Of a DNA stretch of 64,000 nucleotides, positions 12,287 to 23,354 are shown piece by piece. The notes beneath the pieces were generated by a model. The model did no database searches, was not told the origin of the DNA, and saw only the letters and a list, made by a program, of their open reading frames with translations. A program made the translations under genes and the position numbers. This stretch comes from Ahaetulla prasina (lineage: Eukaryota > Chordata > Lepidosauria > Squamata > Colubridae): the NCBI RefSeq assembly GCF_028640845.1, contig NC_080541.1, forward strand, positions 177,112,502-177,176,501. Reading direction: 5' to 3'. Every line of letters begins with the position of its first letter. Within the stretch, counting starts at the first letter, position 1.

Positions 12287-12589
12287 CTTCCAGGAGAAGA
12301 GAAAAATTATGAACTGTATTTATACTAGAGTTCAAATTTTTGTGTAGCAAAAATCGATGTCAGGAACTCCACTATAGTAAAAATTGCAAAGGAATCACAC
12401 TCAAATTATTGAGGATTGTTACTACCAATAAAGTAGTAAGTGGTAAATAAAGCAAAAAACAGAACTGCCTAATACTGCCATTAGTTTGTACTATAAGTGG
12501 TCTATTCTTGGAGGCAAGATATGTGATTATATGTTGTATGGAGAAAGGATTACCAGTAATATTGGCAAAATGAGTTTATTTTTTTTAAT

Positions 12590-12662
12590 TTATATTTCAC
12601 ATTCCTGAACTGCCATCCCCTTCAAAGAAGGACTCTGGGCAGTGTATAATAAAATCTCAAAA
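12590..12662 (-). mobile_element. Old retroposon 3' tail (L2-type)
   Basis: The text CTTCAAAGAAGGACTCTGGG, next to ATTTATATTTCACATTCC, is a degraded form of the CCGCCC-CTAAGGACTCAGGGCGG tail seen at 44680-44710. It is oriented with its tail to the left. Confidence 0.45.
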
Positions 12663-12909
12663 TATGAAACAGTATATAAGAATTAAAATGTTAGAATTAA
12701 AAATTCAAAGCAGTATAAAAATTTTAAGGATGCAAGAATAAGTAAACCCTGTTAAAATCATGTTGTTTCGGGAGTTTTCAATTAAAGCAGGGAAGAAGCA
12801 ACAAATTCCTTTAGCAACTTGATACTTCCCATGCTTCCCAGCTATTACTACTAACAAAACTTGAGAAAAATACTCATTTAAAGATATCAGGCACACTATT
12901 TTTAATTAC

Positions 12910-13711
12910 GTTATACACTCTGTCAAGGACCTTGGAGCACTCATATCAAATTATCTAAGTGCCAAAGCCCACTGTAACAACATTGCCAAAAAGGCATTAA
13001 ACCTAATCTTGTGTAGCTTCTTCTCCAGTAAGATTACACTACTAACCAGAGCATATAAAACATTTGCTAGACCAATTCTCGAATACAGCTCATCTGTTTG
13101 GAACCCATACTGCATATTGGATATTAATACAATTGAGCATGTCCAGAAATATTTCACGAGAAGAGTCCTCCACTCCTCTGCTCGCAAGAAAATACCTTAC
13201 GCCACCAGATTTGAAATTCTGGGTTTAGAAAATTTAGAACTAAGCCGCCTTTGGTATAACCTGAGCATAGCTCATAAAATCATCTGCTACAATGTCCTTC
13301 CTGTCAATTACTACTTCAGCTTCAACCACAACAATACACGAGCATACCATAGTTTCAAACTTAAAGTGAATTTGAATAATAAAATAAATAAATAAAAAAA
13401 GTGAACCACTCCAATCTCGATTGCAGAAAATAGGACTTCAGTAATAGAGTTGTTAATGCCTGGAATGCACTACCAGACTCTGTGGTCTCATCCCAAAATA
13501 CCCATAACTTTAACCTAAGACTGTCTACTGTTGATCTCACCCCATTCCTAAGAGGTCTGTAAGGGGTGTGCATAAGAGCACCAGCGTGCCTACCGTCCCT
13601 ATCCTAATGTTTCCTTTAATTGTATTCATTTTATGTATTCAATTCATGCTTATACTTATATATATATTATTTAATAGGTATTCGACAAAATAAATAAATA
13701 AATAAATAAAG
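12910..13711 (+). mobile_element. CR1/L3-like LINE C-terminal fragment and 3' UTR
   Basis: It is the same family as 977-3660 but on the plus strand. Frame 13009-13395 carries LTRAYKTFARPILEYSSSVW and NTIEHVQKYFTRRVLHSSA, matching that element's C-terminus. It begins near DLGALISNYLSAKAHC (about 12931) and is cut by an ATAA-rich stretch at 13378-13400. It then resumes through CHY-type codons to the 3' UTR (TACCGTCCCTATCCTAATG). The element ends in an (ATAA)n tract at 13687-13711. Confidence 0.85.
13687..13711. repeat. (ATAA)n tail microsatellite
   Basis: A tetramer run at the 3' end of the LINE fragment. It is preceded by TATTCGACAA, comparable with TTGTGACAA plus a tetramer tail in the minus-strand copy at 977. 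Confidence 0.85.
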
Positions 13712-14109
13712 GAATTCCCAGAGTCATTCTCATTCCTTCATATTATTTTTGCATTTCTTTTTTATAACATAGAAGTTGCTTCTAAGTTGCTGTCTGTACT
13801 AAGTTTCAATATTAAAATTTAATCAAAGTTTTTCATAGAATTGCAAATGTGTTAATTAGAAGTACAGTGTTCAAGTAAATATTGTAACAAATGAGGATTT
13901 AAAATTAGAGATAAAGTACTTAAGAGTTATTCTTTCAAAAATACATGTCTTATATTATTCCCTAATGAGATCAGGGTTTCCTCAAAATCATAGTTGTATC
14001 AGCTGAAACATTCCTCAGAGAATTCAAAAATCTATCTAATTCATGAAGACTTAAGTCTCCTATAATAAGAGACAATTTAAATGATTTTACTTAAGGCATG
14101 AAAGCTGGC

Positions 14110-14262
14110 TTTCATTAAGCTAGTGTCTCTCTCTCAACCCAACTCATCTCACAGGGTTATTGTTGTGGAAAAAATAGGAGGAGGAAGGAATCTTAGGTAA
14201 GTTCACCTCCTTGAGTTATTAAAAATAATAAAGGTGGGATATCAATAAATAAACAAATACAG
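14110..14262 (+). mobile_element. Old retroposon 3' tail
   Basis: CAACTCATCTCACAGGG followed by a GTTATTGTTGTGG block, a GGAGGAGGAAGG block and a TAAAGGTGGGATATCAATAAA tail resembles the 3' tails of widespread reptile retroposons. The copy is short and diverged, so I do not assign a family. Confidence 0.4.
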
Positions 14263-14894
14263 CTGAAATAACCTATTTGGGCAGTTCTATAATTGTCATA
14301 TCAAATATGATATTCTCAGCACAGTAATTTAAAATATCTCCTGTGTGAATTTTGAAATTATCAAGACAAGGTTCCTGGAGTTTTCTAAGCCACAACTGAG
14401 ACAATCTTACAGGAGACAAATAGGCTGCCAAATGGTAGTATACTATACTGGCTGACTGTTGGCTCTGTTTTAAGAACAAATACTTAAATATAACACTTAA
14501 ACAAACAACTCTTATGGACTTTAAACAGGAACTCAGTTCTCTTTAACCATTTGATGCAGAATATTTATTAAATTATACAAGGTAAAGATGGCAGGAATGA
14601 CTGTATTATTTGATAGATTATAAATTTCTTACAATGAAATAACTGCAATGAAGTGGTATTATTTCTACTGACACCGACAACAAAGATTCAACTTGTAACA
14701 ATCCATATTTCATAAATGGGGAAAAGGGCAGTTAAGAAATAAGATAAATGAACAAACAAATAAACATGCTTTCCATTTATTCTAGATTCCAGAGTCAAAT
14801 GTAATCATGGATTGTTTTTTTCTAAATTCATGAATTATCAGGCTGTCTACTCAACTGCATCTTTCTCTTTCTAAGAAATAAGGGCATATTATTA

Positions 14895-15720
14895 AATTCA
14901 TGAAACAGGAAGCATTCTTGGTCCAGATGGCTATTCCGTAGACTGGTATAAGAAACATATTGATTTGTATGAGTGGGTGGATATTGTTCCAGTGCTACTG
15001 AAAATTTATAATTAAACTTCTCTAAATAATCTCCTGCTTAGAAGCCTGTTATTGTGTTCCTTCTTCAAGTTAGCATCCAATTTCTTTGTTATACTTGAAT
15101 TAACTATTACATTAGTTCATAGACTATAAAAAATATTACCACAAATTATTCAACCCATACAATGTAGATTTCTAAAAAGTCATCAAGGACCTAGTAATAT
15201 TAGATTGTTAAATAAAATAAATAAAAGTTTAGTTAAATAGCAAGAAATTCTACAACCAGTAGCAAAGAGATACTAACATACTACATTAGAAAGTTCTGAG
15301 AGAGGTTTGTCTATATACAGATTTGTTAAAGGTTTTATTAACTACATTAATGTGAGGTATTCTATACTGCTTACTAGGTTTACTACAAATTGATATTTTT
15401 CTTAATCTATTTTGTGGTGCTTGTTGAGAATATCTCCTCGTTAACTTGAGGCTAGAATTACTGGCCCGTCTTATTGAATTAACTGATGGTATTTTAAATG
15501 TAGCTATGGCTGGAACTGAACATAAACTGCTATTAACTTATGATGATATATTATGTTTTATTGTTAATTATGCATTTTATATACAAAAACTTACTGAGGC
15601 TGCCCAACAGTTCAAGAAATTGAAGAGGCTATTGGATTAATTGCTGTAAATTCATCTAACGCTGCAATGAAGATGTGTACTGTAGCTGAGTTTTACCTGT
15701 TGTCTGAATAATTTTAAGTA
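14895..15720 (+). mobile_element. Degenerate L1-type LINE reverse transcriptase remnant
   Basis: Broken frames spell L1-like RT blocks in the right order: GPDGYSVDWYKKHIDLY near 14920, then LPQIIQPIQCRFLKSHQGPS near 15135. After that comes EHKLLLTYDDILCFI at about 15520-15560, where TYDDI stands for the L1 YADD catalytic motif with Ala lost. Many stops and indels make it a dead fossil. The 64-codon frame 15446-15640 belongs to it. Confidence 0.75.
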
Positions 15721-15997
15721 TTTGAGAACAGTTATTTGAAATATTATTACCTTCCCTTGTGGCTTTAAAGTTGACATTTTTAAAAAAATACCATAAATTA
15801 AAATACATGTAAACCAATTATAAAAAATTCTACAAAAAGTTATTACTGCCTCAGTATGAATATATTTACTTAAAGGAATTTCTATAAGTATCTCTAAATT
15901 ACTCTAAACAGATTGGCTAAATATTAATTAAAATATTTTTATGTCAAAGACATATTTACTGATGTAAATAATTCAATTAAAGTGTCTGTTGAACTTG

Positions 15998-16259
15998 CAA
16001 CTTGCAAGGAACTCCTGTTCCTTGCCCCAGCTCCTGCCCACTTAGCAGTTTGAAAGCATGCAAATGCAAGTAGATAAATAGGTACCACTTTGGTAGGAAG
16101 GTAACAGTATTCCATGCACCTTTGGTGCATAGCCACGCTGGCCACATGACCATGGAAATGTCTTCAGACAACACTGGCTCCCTCAGCCAAGAAACAAAGA
16201 TGAGCATCATGCCCTAGAGTTGGACAAAACTGGACAGGGAAACCTATACCCTTTTTTTC
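15998..16259 (+). mobile_element. tRNA-type SINE, 5'-truncated
   Basis: The body contains CTTGCCCCAGCTCCTGCCCA, CAAGTAGATAAATAGGTACC, CCACATGACCATGGAAATG and CTAGAGTTGGACAAAACTGG, and closes with GGGAAACCTATACCC plus a T run. This is the body of a common amniote tRNA-derived SINE found in squamates. The tRNA-like head with A and B boxes is missing. It sits in the ST3GAL3 intron in antisense. Confidence 0.8.
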
Positions 16260-17244
16260 TTAATATTCATATAATTGTTAATCTATTATTAAACAGCTGT
16301 TGTAAAGGTGTGAATGTGCTTTTGAATAATATACTTAAAAAGCTGGAATCTATCACCATATGAATTACAGAATTATCATGCATAGGAGGTAATAAAAGGC
16401 CATAATTATTGAATCCTGGCAAAGCAATCCAGAACTTACAATTTTGGATGACTGATATATGTTCACTTTTTGTTTATGTACTGGTGCTCTATTATTATAA
16501 CTGAAAAAACAATACAACTTCAAGTGGCCAAGATTTAATTTATTTAAAAGTTACACTGAGTATTTTCTATAAATGGAGCTCTGGAATATAACCTCTGCAA
16601 ATAATAAGGTTCACTTGTATCATTACTGCCTATATTAAAACAAACAAATTGCAGGTCAAGTACAAAAACATTAAATGCAAGATCACATCAAATGCAAAGT
16701 GCTGTGACATAAGCTTCAGAAGATAGCTATTTCTATCTTCCTTGCCAAGAATCCCATTTTGAAATAATTTTGGAAAAGAGTTTCTTTCATTTGAGCACAT
16801 TGGAAAAGCCTTGAAGCCTTTCCTTTTATTACCTTCTAAGCTGTTCCTAATCCTCAGCAGTTGCGGTGCAGTAAACAAATTTGGTGTAGTAGGGCTGGCC
16901 TTTTTAACCCTTTAATTATTCCTTCTGCCATGCAGCAACTGCTCCTTAGAATTAACAACTGCATGTATAATGCAATATCTTCAACAGCATGTTGGCTATC
17001 AATTATGCCTATTAAGCAAAATAGGTTCATACATCCTAGTTGGGAATTTGGGAAGCTTGAAATTGATCACATCTGGCAGGCACCAGACTAGGAAAATGAA
17101 CTAATATGAGAATCATGTCATTAGGATTGTTTCAATGAAGATAAAATAATGGATTCTAATCAAAGGATCATTTCAAATGCTGAAAAAAGAATCAAGTATT
17201 CAAACGTTGGATGGCTGTTATTTTTGTTAATTTCACTCTTTCTG

Positions 17245-17381
17245 CTATTTATAGTAATATGAATGACAGCTGCACATTGGTCATCCAGGTGTTGATTTTA
17301 TATGTATAAAATCTAGATTTTTTATATATATAAACACCTAGATGACCAATGTGCAGCTGTCATTCATATTACTATAAATAG
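17245..17381. repeat. Near-perfect 49-bp-arm inverted repeat (hairpin)
   Basis: The left arm 17245-17293 pairs with the right arm 17333-17381 with a single mismatch (CATCCAGG against CCTAGATG). The 39-nt loop is AT-rich and itself partly self-complementary (AAAATCTAGATTTT). On the minus (transcribed) strand it starts 50 nt after the splice donor of the sialylmotif L exon. No target-site duplication could be fixed. It may be a short foldback transposon or a primary-microRNA-like hairpin. Confidence 0.9.
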
Positions 17382-17431
17382 GAAAATGGCCCGTACAATA
17401 TTTTATCTTCTCTTTTGCTGAAACAACTCAC

Positions 17432-17527
17432 CTGATAACAATGTCATAATCATCAATTTTCAAGCCCAGAGATTTGTTTGCTAGAATGCCACCGTTTCCC
17501 ACAATAATACATCGTCTGCAGCTAAGA
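17432..17527 (-). CDS. ST3GAL3: ST3GAL3 exon: sialylmotif L
   Basis: A 96-nt internal exon between a TTTCCAG acceptor and a CAG|GTGAGT donor. One base completes a Ser codon from the 64-nt exon; the reading is then [13 protein letters not shown] followed by [18 protein letters not shown], with two bases of the next Arg. This is the heart of sialylmotif L. It carries the Cys of the conserved disulfide (RRC) and the GNGG nucleotide-sugar loop. Relative to mammalian ST3GAL3 as I recall it the changes are mild (GGI for GGV, GLK for GSR). All key residues are present, so this exon looks functional. Confidence 0.95.
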
Positions 17528-17694
17528 CTGGAAAGGGAACAGATGAGCAGCTGGTTAAACATCAAAATGCATAAGCACAGAAATATTTCTGGTCCAGATC
17601 TGAACCAGTCTCTCCTAAAAGAATCAGAAAGTAGTTAATGGACAATTAAGAGAATGACCCTTGGTAGTAATACACTGAAGAAATTGGTATTGAA

Positions 17695-17760
17695 AGTTGA
17701 TAGACATAACCTTATAGCGGTTATAACCTTATAATCTTAGAAGGTTGTGTCTATCATGTA
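17695..17760. repeat. Short hairpin in intron
   Basis: GATAGACATAACCTT near 17699 pairs with AAGGTTGTGTCTATC near 17742 with two mismatches, around a loop holding TATAACCTTATA. Its nature is unknown; it may be a short foldback element. Confidence 0.6.
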
Positions 17761-17904
17761 GAAATTGGTTGGCCCTATTTTTCTGTTTTAGTCTAACTCG
17801 GAACTTGCACATGAACAGTTTATGATCTTTTCTACAGTTAGCCTTTGGCCAATGGCCAGGTCTTGATTTATCACTGAGCACTTCCATCTCCTTGTGGCAA
17901 TAAA

Positions 17905-18287
17905 AGTAGTCCTTGACTTACAACTGTTTGTCTAGTGACCGTTCAATGTTACAATGGAGATGAAAAAAGTGACATCACCATTTCTCGCACTACAGCATTC
18001 CATGGTCACATTATCAAAATTTGGACACTTGGCAACTGATTTGTATTTATGACAATTGCAATATCCCAGGGTCATGTGATCACCTTTTGCGACCTTGGTG
18101 ACAAGCAAAGTCAATAAGGAAGCTGGATTCACTTAACAACCGTGTTACTAACTTAACAACCACAGTGATTCACTTAACAACTTTGGCAAGCAGGGTCGTA
18201 AAATGGGGCAAACTCACTTAACAAATGTCTCTCTTAGCAACATAAATTTTGGGCTCAATTGTGACTGTAAGTTGCGGACTACCTGTA
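17905..18287. mobile_element. Inverted-repeat (MITE-like) element, full-length copy
   Basis: Both termini survive: AGTAGTCCTTGACTTACAAC on the left and GTAAGTTGCGGACTACCTGT on the right, which are complementary. The interior has GATCACCTTTTGCGACCTTG and strings of CACTTAACAAC, as in the other copies. No ORF. This is the best copy for defining the ends. Confidence 0.85.
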
Positions 18288-18433
18288 ATAGGATTAATTT
18301 GGTTCCTGTGTGCTCCATGGATGTCTTTTTGCAACATTTTGCAAAATACTGAAAGTAACTACAGTTGAAGTTACTTTCAAATGATTGTAGCTTGTCAAGG
18401 ATGCCAATAAAGGAGAATATTTGTAGGTCAGGG

Positions 18434-18612
18434 TTGAAATGAGGGGTCCTTGGTGCTTTCTGAGCTTGGTTGATTTCTTGCAGACATTTTATCACTCAAA
18501 CTACTAATAGGTAACACCATCAGTGCTAATGATGATATTACCTAGTTTGGATAATGAAACATCTGCAAGAAAACAACCAAGCTCAGAGAGCACCAAGGAC
18601 CCCTCATTTCAA
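18434..18612. repeat. Foldback repeat with arms of about 80 bp
   Basis: TTGAAATGAGGGGTCCTTGG at 18434 is mirrored by CCAAGGACCCCTCATTTCAA ending at 18612. Pairing continues through TGAGCTTGGTTG and TTTCTTGCAGA. The arms differ at several sites, and the centre is CTAATAGGTAACACCATCAG with GCTAATGATGATATTACC. It is probably a foldback transposon. A smaller hairpin (GAAAGTAACTACA against GTTGAAGTTACTTTC) lies just before it at about 18350-18380. Confidence 0.8.
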
Positions 18613-19958
18613 AGATACTTATGTTTTTCTTGGCAATGTAATGCTACAGATCAAATGTAAAAGACACTCTAAATTACTGTAAATAATAATATACATTTGA
18701 TTTTTAGCAATGGATTGCTATACATTTGAATTTGTCTGTTTTTACAGATCTGGACAAATGTTCTGATTTCCCCTCCCTCAATTTGTATATCAATAACAGA
18801 CTCTCTCAACACACAGACACCAATTTTATCAAAACGTAAATAAAGTAAGAAAGAAAGAATTAAAATACTGTAGGATGATCTAAATTAGATAGTTCATATG
18901 CCATATATACCTTCAGCACAAGAAGATTATTCCACACCAAAATTTGGCAGCAAAATGTTTGAAATATGGTAATGATTTTTTGATCTGTAATACCAATTCT
19001 GCCACAATCCCTGACAAAAGGCCATAAATTTCCCAACACTGCAATTTCAGACTGTTTCTTGGGTTTGAAAAGAATTGGAAATCAAGTCTTTCTTTAAGGT
19101 CTTCTACTCCCATTCTCATTCTTAAAATCTGCTACCCTGCCTACAAAATAACTTGCCTTCTGTAACTTTACTGAAGATCAGACGGCTGGATTGAGCAATT
19201 TGAACAATCTCTCAAATATTGACTGTACCTGCCATAAATATAAAGATGTGTGGAAAAAAGTCTTAAAAGAGCATGACCATAAAGCAAAAAGTACAAAATA
19301 ACAGTAGACTGCCAATTATGAAGCTATAGTTACATAAATCCATTAGAAATATTTGGGAGCAACTAATATAGTGCCTGAATTTGTCTCTTGTACTTTACTA
19401 AATCTCAATAGCCACCCTTAGTGCAGATGGAGCCACAAGTCTTCTGCCTGATACCAGTGACAGTGAATTGTGAAGTGGAGAAGGAAAAGGGAATCGTGAT
19501 GGTGGCATGGCCTCTGATCCTAACCAAGGGAATGTTGCCAATTCCTGTCCTGTAGTAATAACCTTTCAATGTAATGAATTAATGGGAAGAATATTCATAT
19601 ATTTATTAGAGGTGAATCGGATTTTTTTTTGCATGTGTAAAATAATCTAATGCATAAATGGTGATGGGATTTAGCATATCCATAAAATGGTGGAAGGGGT
19701 TTTGTCCAATCAATAAAATGATTGTTTACTGAGCTTGTGAGAAAGCTAGTTTCATAAATTTCACTATTGTTGTTGATAAGTCACTTATTGCTATTTGTAC
19801 AACCTTCATTCCTCACCTGCATACACACTTCCTGAATCTCTTCTATTCCTCAATTTCATTGCAAATATGCCCTAGCTGCAGTAAATTAATCCCAGTGTTT
19901 TATGCAGTGGATTGTTCACAAATCAGAATGTTGATTTTTCAGTGTCTTTGACAATGCA
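18613..19958. other. ST3GAL3 intron, nothing recognised
   Basis: AT-rich, no exon and no repeat that I can name, up to the left edge of the tandem duplication. Confidence 0.5.
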
Positions 19959-21016
19959 AGATAAGTCACGAACATTTGCTTTAGAAAATGAGGAACATCT
20001 GATGAAGAAGAGAAAATCTGACAGAACAATGATTAATGGAAAATACAGAAAAGTGTAAAAACATGGTACAAAGTTAATTTCAGAGAACACTAGAAGGTAG
20101 TGTTCTGTTTAACCATGTGGAAGTAGGACTTATTACAACTATGAAATTGGAACATGTTTGATATTAAATGTAAAACAGCATCTTCAACCTGTCAGATGTA
20201 TCACGTTGTAACTTCCATAATATCTAACAGCAGGACCATAATGGAGTTGAGGTCCCAATGTAACTGAAGGCTGCAAAGAAATCTAGGCATCTAGCATTCG
20301 GAAAAATATTTAATGCACATAATCTAAATACACATCACCAACTCAGCCCTAGAGGTCTGTAGTAAGAAATCCAATAATTAGCCCTTGTTGCCACCCACAA
20401 ATTATAAAAACCAGATTGTTAGTTTGTTAGAGGTTTGGTTAATGAGAACGCAATAAACTATCAAATAAAATATTGTAAAATATTACAAATTCATAGTTGG
20501 GGAATTGTGGTAAGTTAATATATTTAAAAGTATACCTCGAAAGAAAGTGCTTGAAAGAACATGGGCTTTTATTTTGAAAGAAATGCAATCAAGCAGATTG
20601 AATTGCCATTAGAAAAAATAAATTCTAAAGCTGTCAGCCTTAGCAGGTAAACCAGTCAGAAATCCATCCAGAACAGTTAATTTTACTTTATTGTAAGGCA
20701 ACATTTACAAAACCTTATAAGTCAATGCCCAGTCCATCTCCTTTATACCCCAAGAAATTATGAAGGGCCTCTTCTGAGCTTCTTGCCCACCTACTAACCA
20801 GCTGTGGACTATGCTGTCTCTGATCTGACCATTCCCTAAAAAGCCTCTCTGGGCCCATTCTCCCAATGTCATTCCCAAATGCCATTACATCAGCTGTAGA
20901 AAAATATCTATTTTATCAACACTAAGAGCTGTAATAGGAACTCTTCTTTAATCCTTATTAATTCAGAATAATACATACTGTATATCTCACAGGCCAGAAC
21001 TAGCAAATCTACTCAC

Positions 21017-21080
21017 CTGTCAAGGGTTGGAGTAATGTGGTAATTCTTTGTTACTGACAAGATAGCTTTGATTAGATTAT
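21017..21080 (-). CDS. ST3GAL3: ST3GAL3 64-nt exon, copy nearer the sialylmotif L exon
   Basis: With two bases finishing an Asp codon, it reads DNLIKAILSVTKNYHITPTL plus D and two bases of a Ser codon. This matches the ST3GAL3 stem-to-catalytic-domain stretch just before sialylmotif L. It is flanked by a TCTCTGCAG acceptor and a CAG|GTGAGT donor, both intact. Its length (64) is not a multiple of 3, so exactly one copy must be used to hold the frame. It joins properly to both neighbours. From sequence alone I cannot tell which copy is used. Confidence 0.93.
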
Positions 21081-21255
21081 CTGCAGAGAAAGAAAGAATA
21101 CTTTAAAGTGAACTCATTTCAAGGATTTTGCAAAATTCATAAGTGGGTTGGATAAAAACTTCAAGATCAAAGTGAACGCTGAATAAATCTGCACCTTAGG
21201 TTTAATGTATAACCCATCAACAAGAAATCAGAAAAGGAATAGCCAAAATAAAATA

Positions 21256-21433
21256 CAGGTAGTCCTCAACTTATAACCACAATTGAGTCAAAATTTCTGT
21301 TGCTAAATGAGTCATTTGTTAAGTGAGTTTTGCCCCATTTCATGATCTTTCTTGCTACAGTTGTTAAGTGAATCACTGTAATTGTTGAATTAGTAATACA
21401 GTTGTTAAATTAATTTGGTGCCCTACTGACTTT
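21256..21433. mobile_element. Inverted-repeat element, left half (unit 1)
   Basis: It starts CAGGTAGTCCTCAACTTATA and ends at GCCCTACTGACTTTG, where the L2-type LINE begins. The right half is found only after unit 2 (24352-24569), showing that the LINE inserted into this element before the tandem duplication. Confidence 0.85.
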
Positions 21434-21878
21434 GTTGATTGATTGATTGATTGAATTTATATTGCCGCCTATTCACATGGTGAATCAAGGAGGCTTACAG
21501 AATTTAAAAACACATTTAAAACAATAAAAACTAACAAAAAGAATCAAATAAATTAATATAGTACAATATAACAAAATCACCCCCCACCTCCCACCCCCTG
21601 CTCCGGCGGCAGCAGATCACATGAGTCATTTAATGGGCTCCATCCCGCTCTGGGTTCCCCAAGCTCACTGGCAAATCCAAGTCTTCAGTGCCTTCTGGAA
21701 GAATATTAGAGTGGGGGCCATTCTAATCTCTGGGGTAATGATGTTCGAGAGAGGGAGCCACCATGGAGAAGGCCCTTCATCTGGGTTCCACCAGGTGCAT
21801 CGGGATGGGACCCGCAACATTCCCTACCTACCCGCTGTGATGGGTCAGGTAGATGTGACCAGCAAGAGATGGTCTCTC
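21434..21878 (-). mobile_element. L2-type LINE 3' portion (unit 1), cut by the duplication breakpoint
   Basis: It begins with a GATT-repeat tail at 21437-21453 and the TTATATTGCCGCCTATTCAC tail motif, then LINE coding DNA in antisense. It stops at 21878, where unit 2 begins. The plus-strand 87-codon frame in it is a shadow. Confidence 0.75.
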
Positions 21879-22937
21879 AGATAAGTCACGAACATTTGCT
21901 TTAGAAAATGAGGAACATCTGATGAAGAAGAGAAAATCTGACAGAACAATGATTAATGGAAAATACAGAAAAGTGTAAAAACATGGTACAAAGTTAATTT
22001 CAGAGAACACTAGAAGGTAGTGTTCTGTTTAACCATGTGGAAGTAGGACTTATTACAACTATGAAATTGGAACATGTTTGATATTAAATGTAAAACAGCA
22101 TCTTCAACCTGTCAGATGTATCACGTTGTAACTTCCATAATATCTAACAGCAGGACCATAATGGAGTTGAGGTCCCAATGTAACTGAAGGCTGCAAAGAA
22201 ATCTAGGCATCTAGCATTCGGAAAAATATTTAATGCACATAATCTAAATACACATCACCAACTCAGCCCTAGAGGTCTGTAGTAAGAAATCCAATAATTA
22301 GCCCTTGTTGCCACCCACAAATTATAAAAACCAGATTGTTAGTTTGTTAGAGGTTTGGTTAATGAGAACGCAATAAACTATCAAATAAAATATTGTAAAA
22401 TATTACAAATTCATAGTTGGGGAATTGTGGTAAGTTAATATATTTAAAAGTATACCTCGAAAGAAAGTGCTTGAAAGAACATGGGCTTTTATTTTGAAAG
22501 AAATGCAATCAAGCAGATTGAATTGCCATTAGAAAAAATAAATTCTAAAGCTGTCAGCCTTAGCAGGTAAACCAGTCAGGAAATCCATCCAGAACAGTTA
22601 ATTTTACTTTATTGTAAGGCAACATTTACAAAACCTTATAAGTCAATGCCCAGTCCATCTCCTTTATACCCCAAGAAATTATGAAGGGCCTCTTCTGAGC
22701 TTCTTGCCCACCTACTAACCAGCTGTGGACTATGCTGTCTCTGATCTGACCATTCCCTAAAAAGCCTCTCTGGGCCCATTCTCCCAATGTCATTCCCAAA
22801 TGCCATTACATCAGCTGTAGAAAAATATCTATTTTATCAACACTAAGAGCTGTAATAGGAACTCTTCTTTAATCCTTATTAATTCAGAATAATACATACT
22901 GTATATCTCACAGGCCAGAACTAGCAAATCTACTCAC

Positions 22938-23001
22938 CTGTCAAGGGTTGGAGTAATGTGGTAATTCTTTGTTACTGACAAGATAGCTTTGATTAGATTA
23001 T
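22938..23001 (-). CDS. ST3GAL3: ST3GAL3 64-nt exon, copy first in transcription order
   Basis: It is identical in sequence and splice sites to 21017-21080. If both copies were spliced in, the last two bases of this copy (AG) would meet ATAATCTA of the next copy and read AGA TAA, giving Arg then stop before sialylmotif L. Usable protein therefore needs one copy to be skipped, or the second copy does not exist in the real genome. Confidence 0.9.
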
Positions 23002-23176
23002 CTGCAGAGAAAGAAAGAATACTTTAAAGTGAACTCATTTCAAGGATTTTGCAAAATTCATAAGTGGGTTGGATAAAAACTTCAAGATCAAAGTGAACGC
23101 TGAATAAATCTGCACCTTAGGTTTAATGTATAACCCATCAACAAGAAATCAGAAAAGGAATAGCCAAAATAAAATA

Positions 23177-23354
23177 CAGGTAGTCCTCAACTTATAACCA
23201 CAATTGAGTCAAAATTTCTGTTGCTAAATGAGTCATTTGTTAAGTGAGTTTTGCCCCATTTCATGATCTTTCTTGCTACAGTTGTTAAGTGAATCACTGT
23301 AATTGTTGAATTAGTAATACAGTTGTTAAATTAATTTGGTGCCCTACTGACTTT
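23177..23354. mobile_element. Inverted-repeat element, left half (unit 2)
   Basis: The same as 21256-21433. It continues on the far side of the LINE at 24352, so this copy is the original split element. Confidence 0.85.

Larger units (their letters stand above)
12287..17431 (-). other. ST3GAL3: ST3GAL3 intron (5,145 nt)
   Basis: This lies between the exon ending at 17432 and the one starting at 12286. It holds a LINE tail, a CR1-like LINE, an old retroposon tail, an L1 remnant, a tRNA-type SINE and a long hairpin, each listed separately. The rest (for example 13712-14109, 14263-14894 and 16260-17244) shows nothing I recognise. Confidence 0.8.
19959..21878. repeat. Tandem duplication, unit 1 (1,920 bp)
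   Basis: Unit 1 of a head-to-tail duplication that is identical to unit 2 by eye except for one extra G in unit 2 near 22580. It holds intron sequence, the 64-nt ST3GAL3 exon (21017-21080), the left half of an inverted-repeat element and the 3' part of an L2-type LINE. AGATAA occurs at 19959, 21879 and 23800, so the breakpoints share 6 bp of microhomology. Confidence 0.95.

Noticed and set aside
21621..21884. 87-codon frame repeated at 23542-23805
   Set aside because: It is antisense to the L2-type LINE and occurs twice only because of the tandem duplication.
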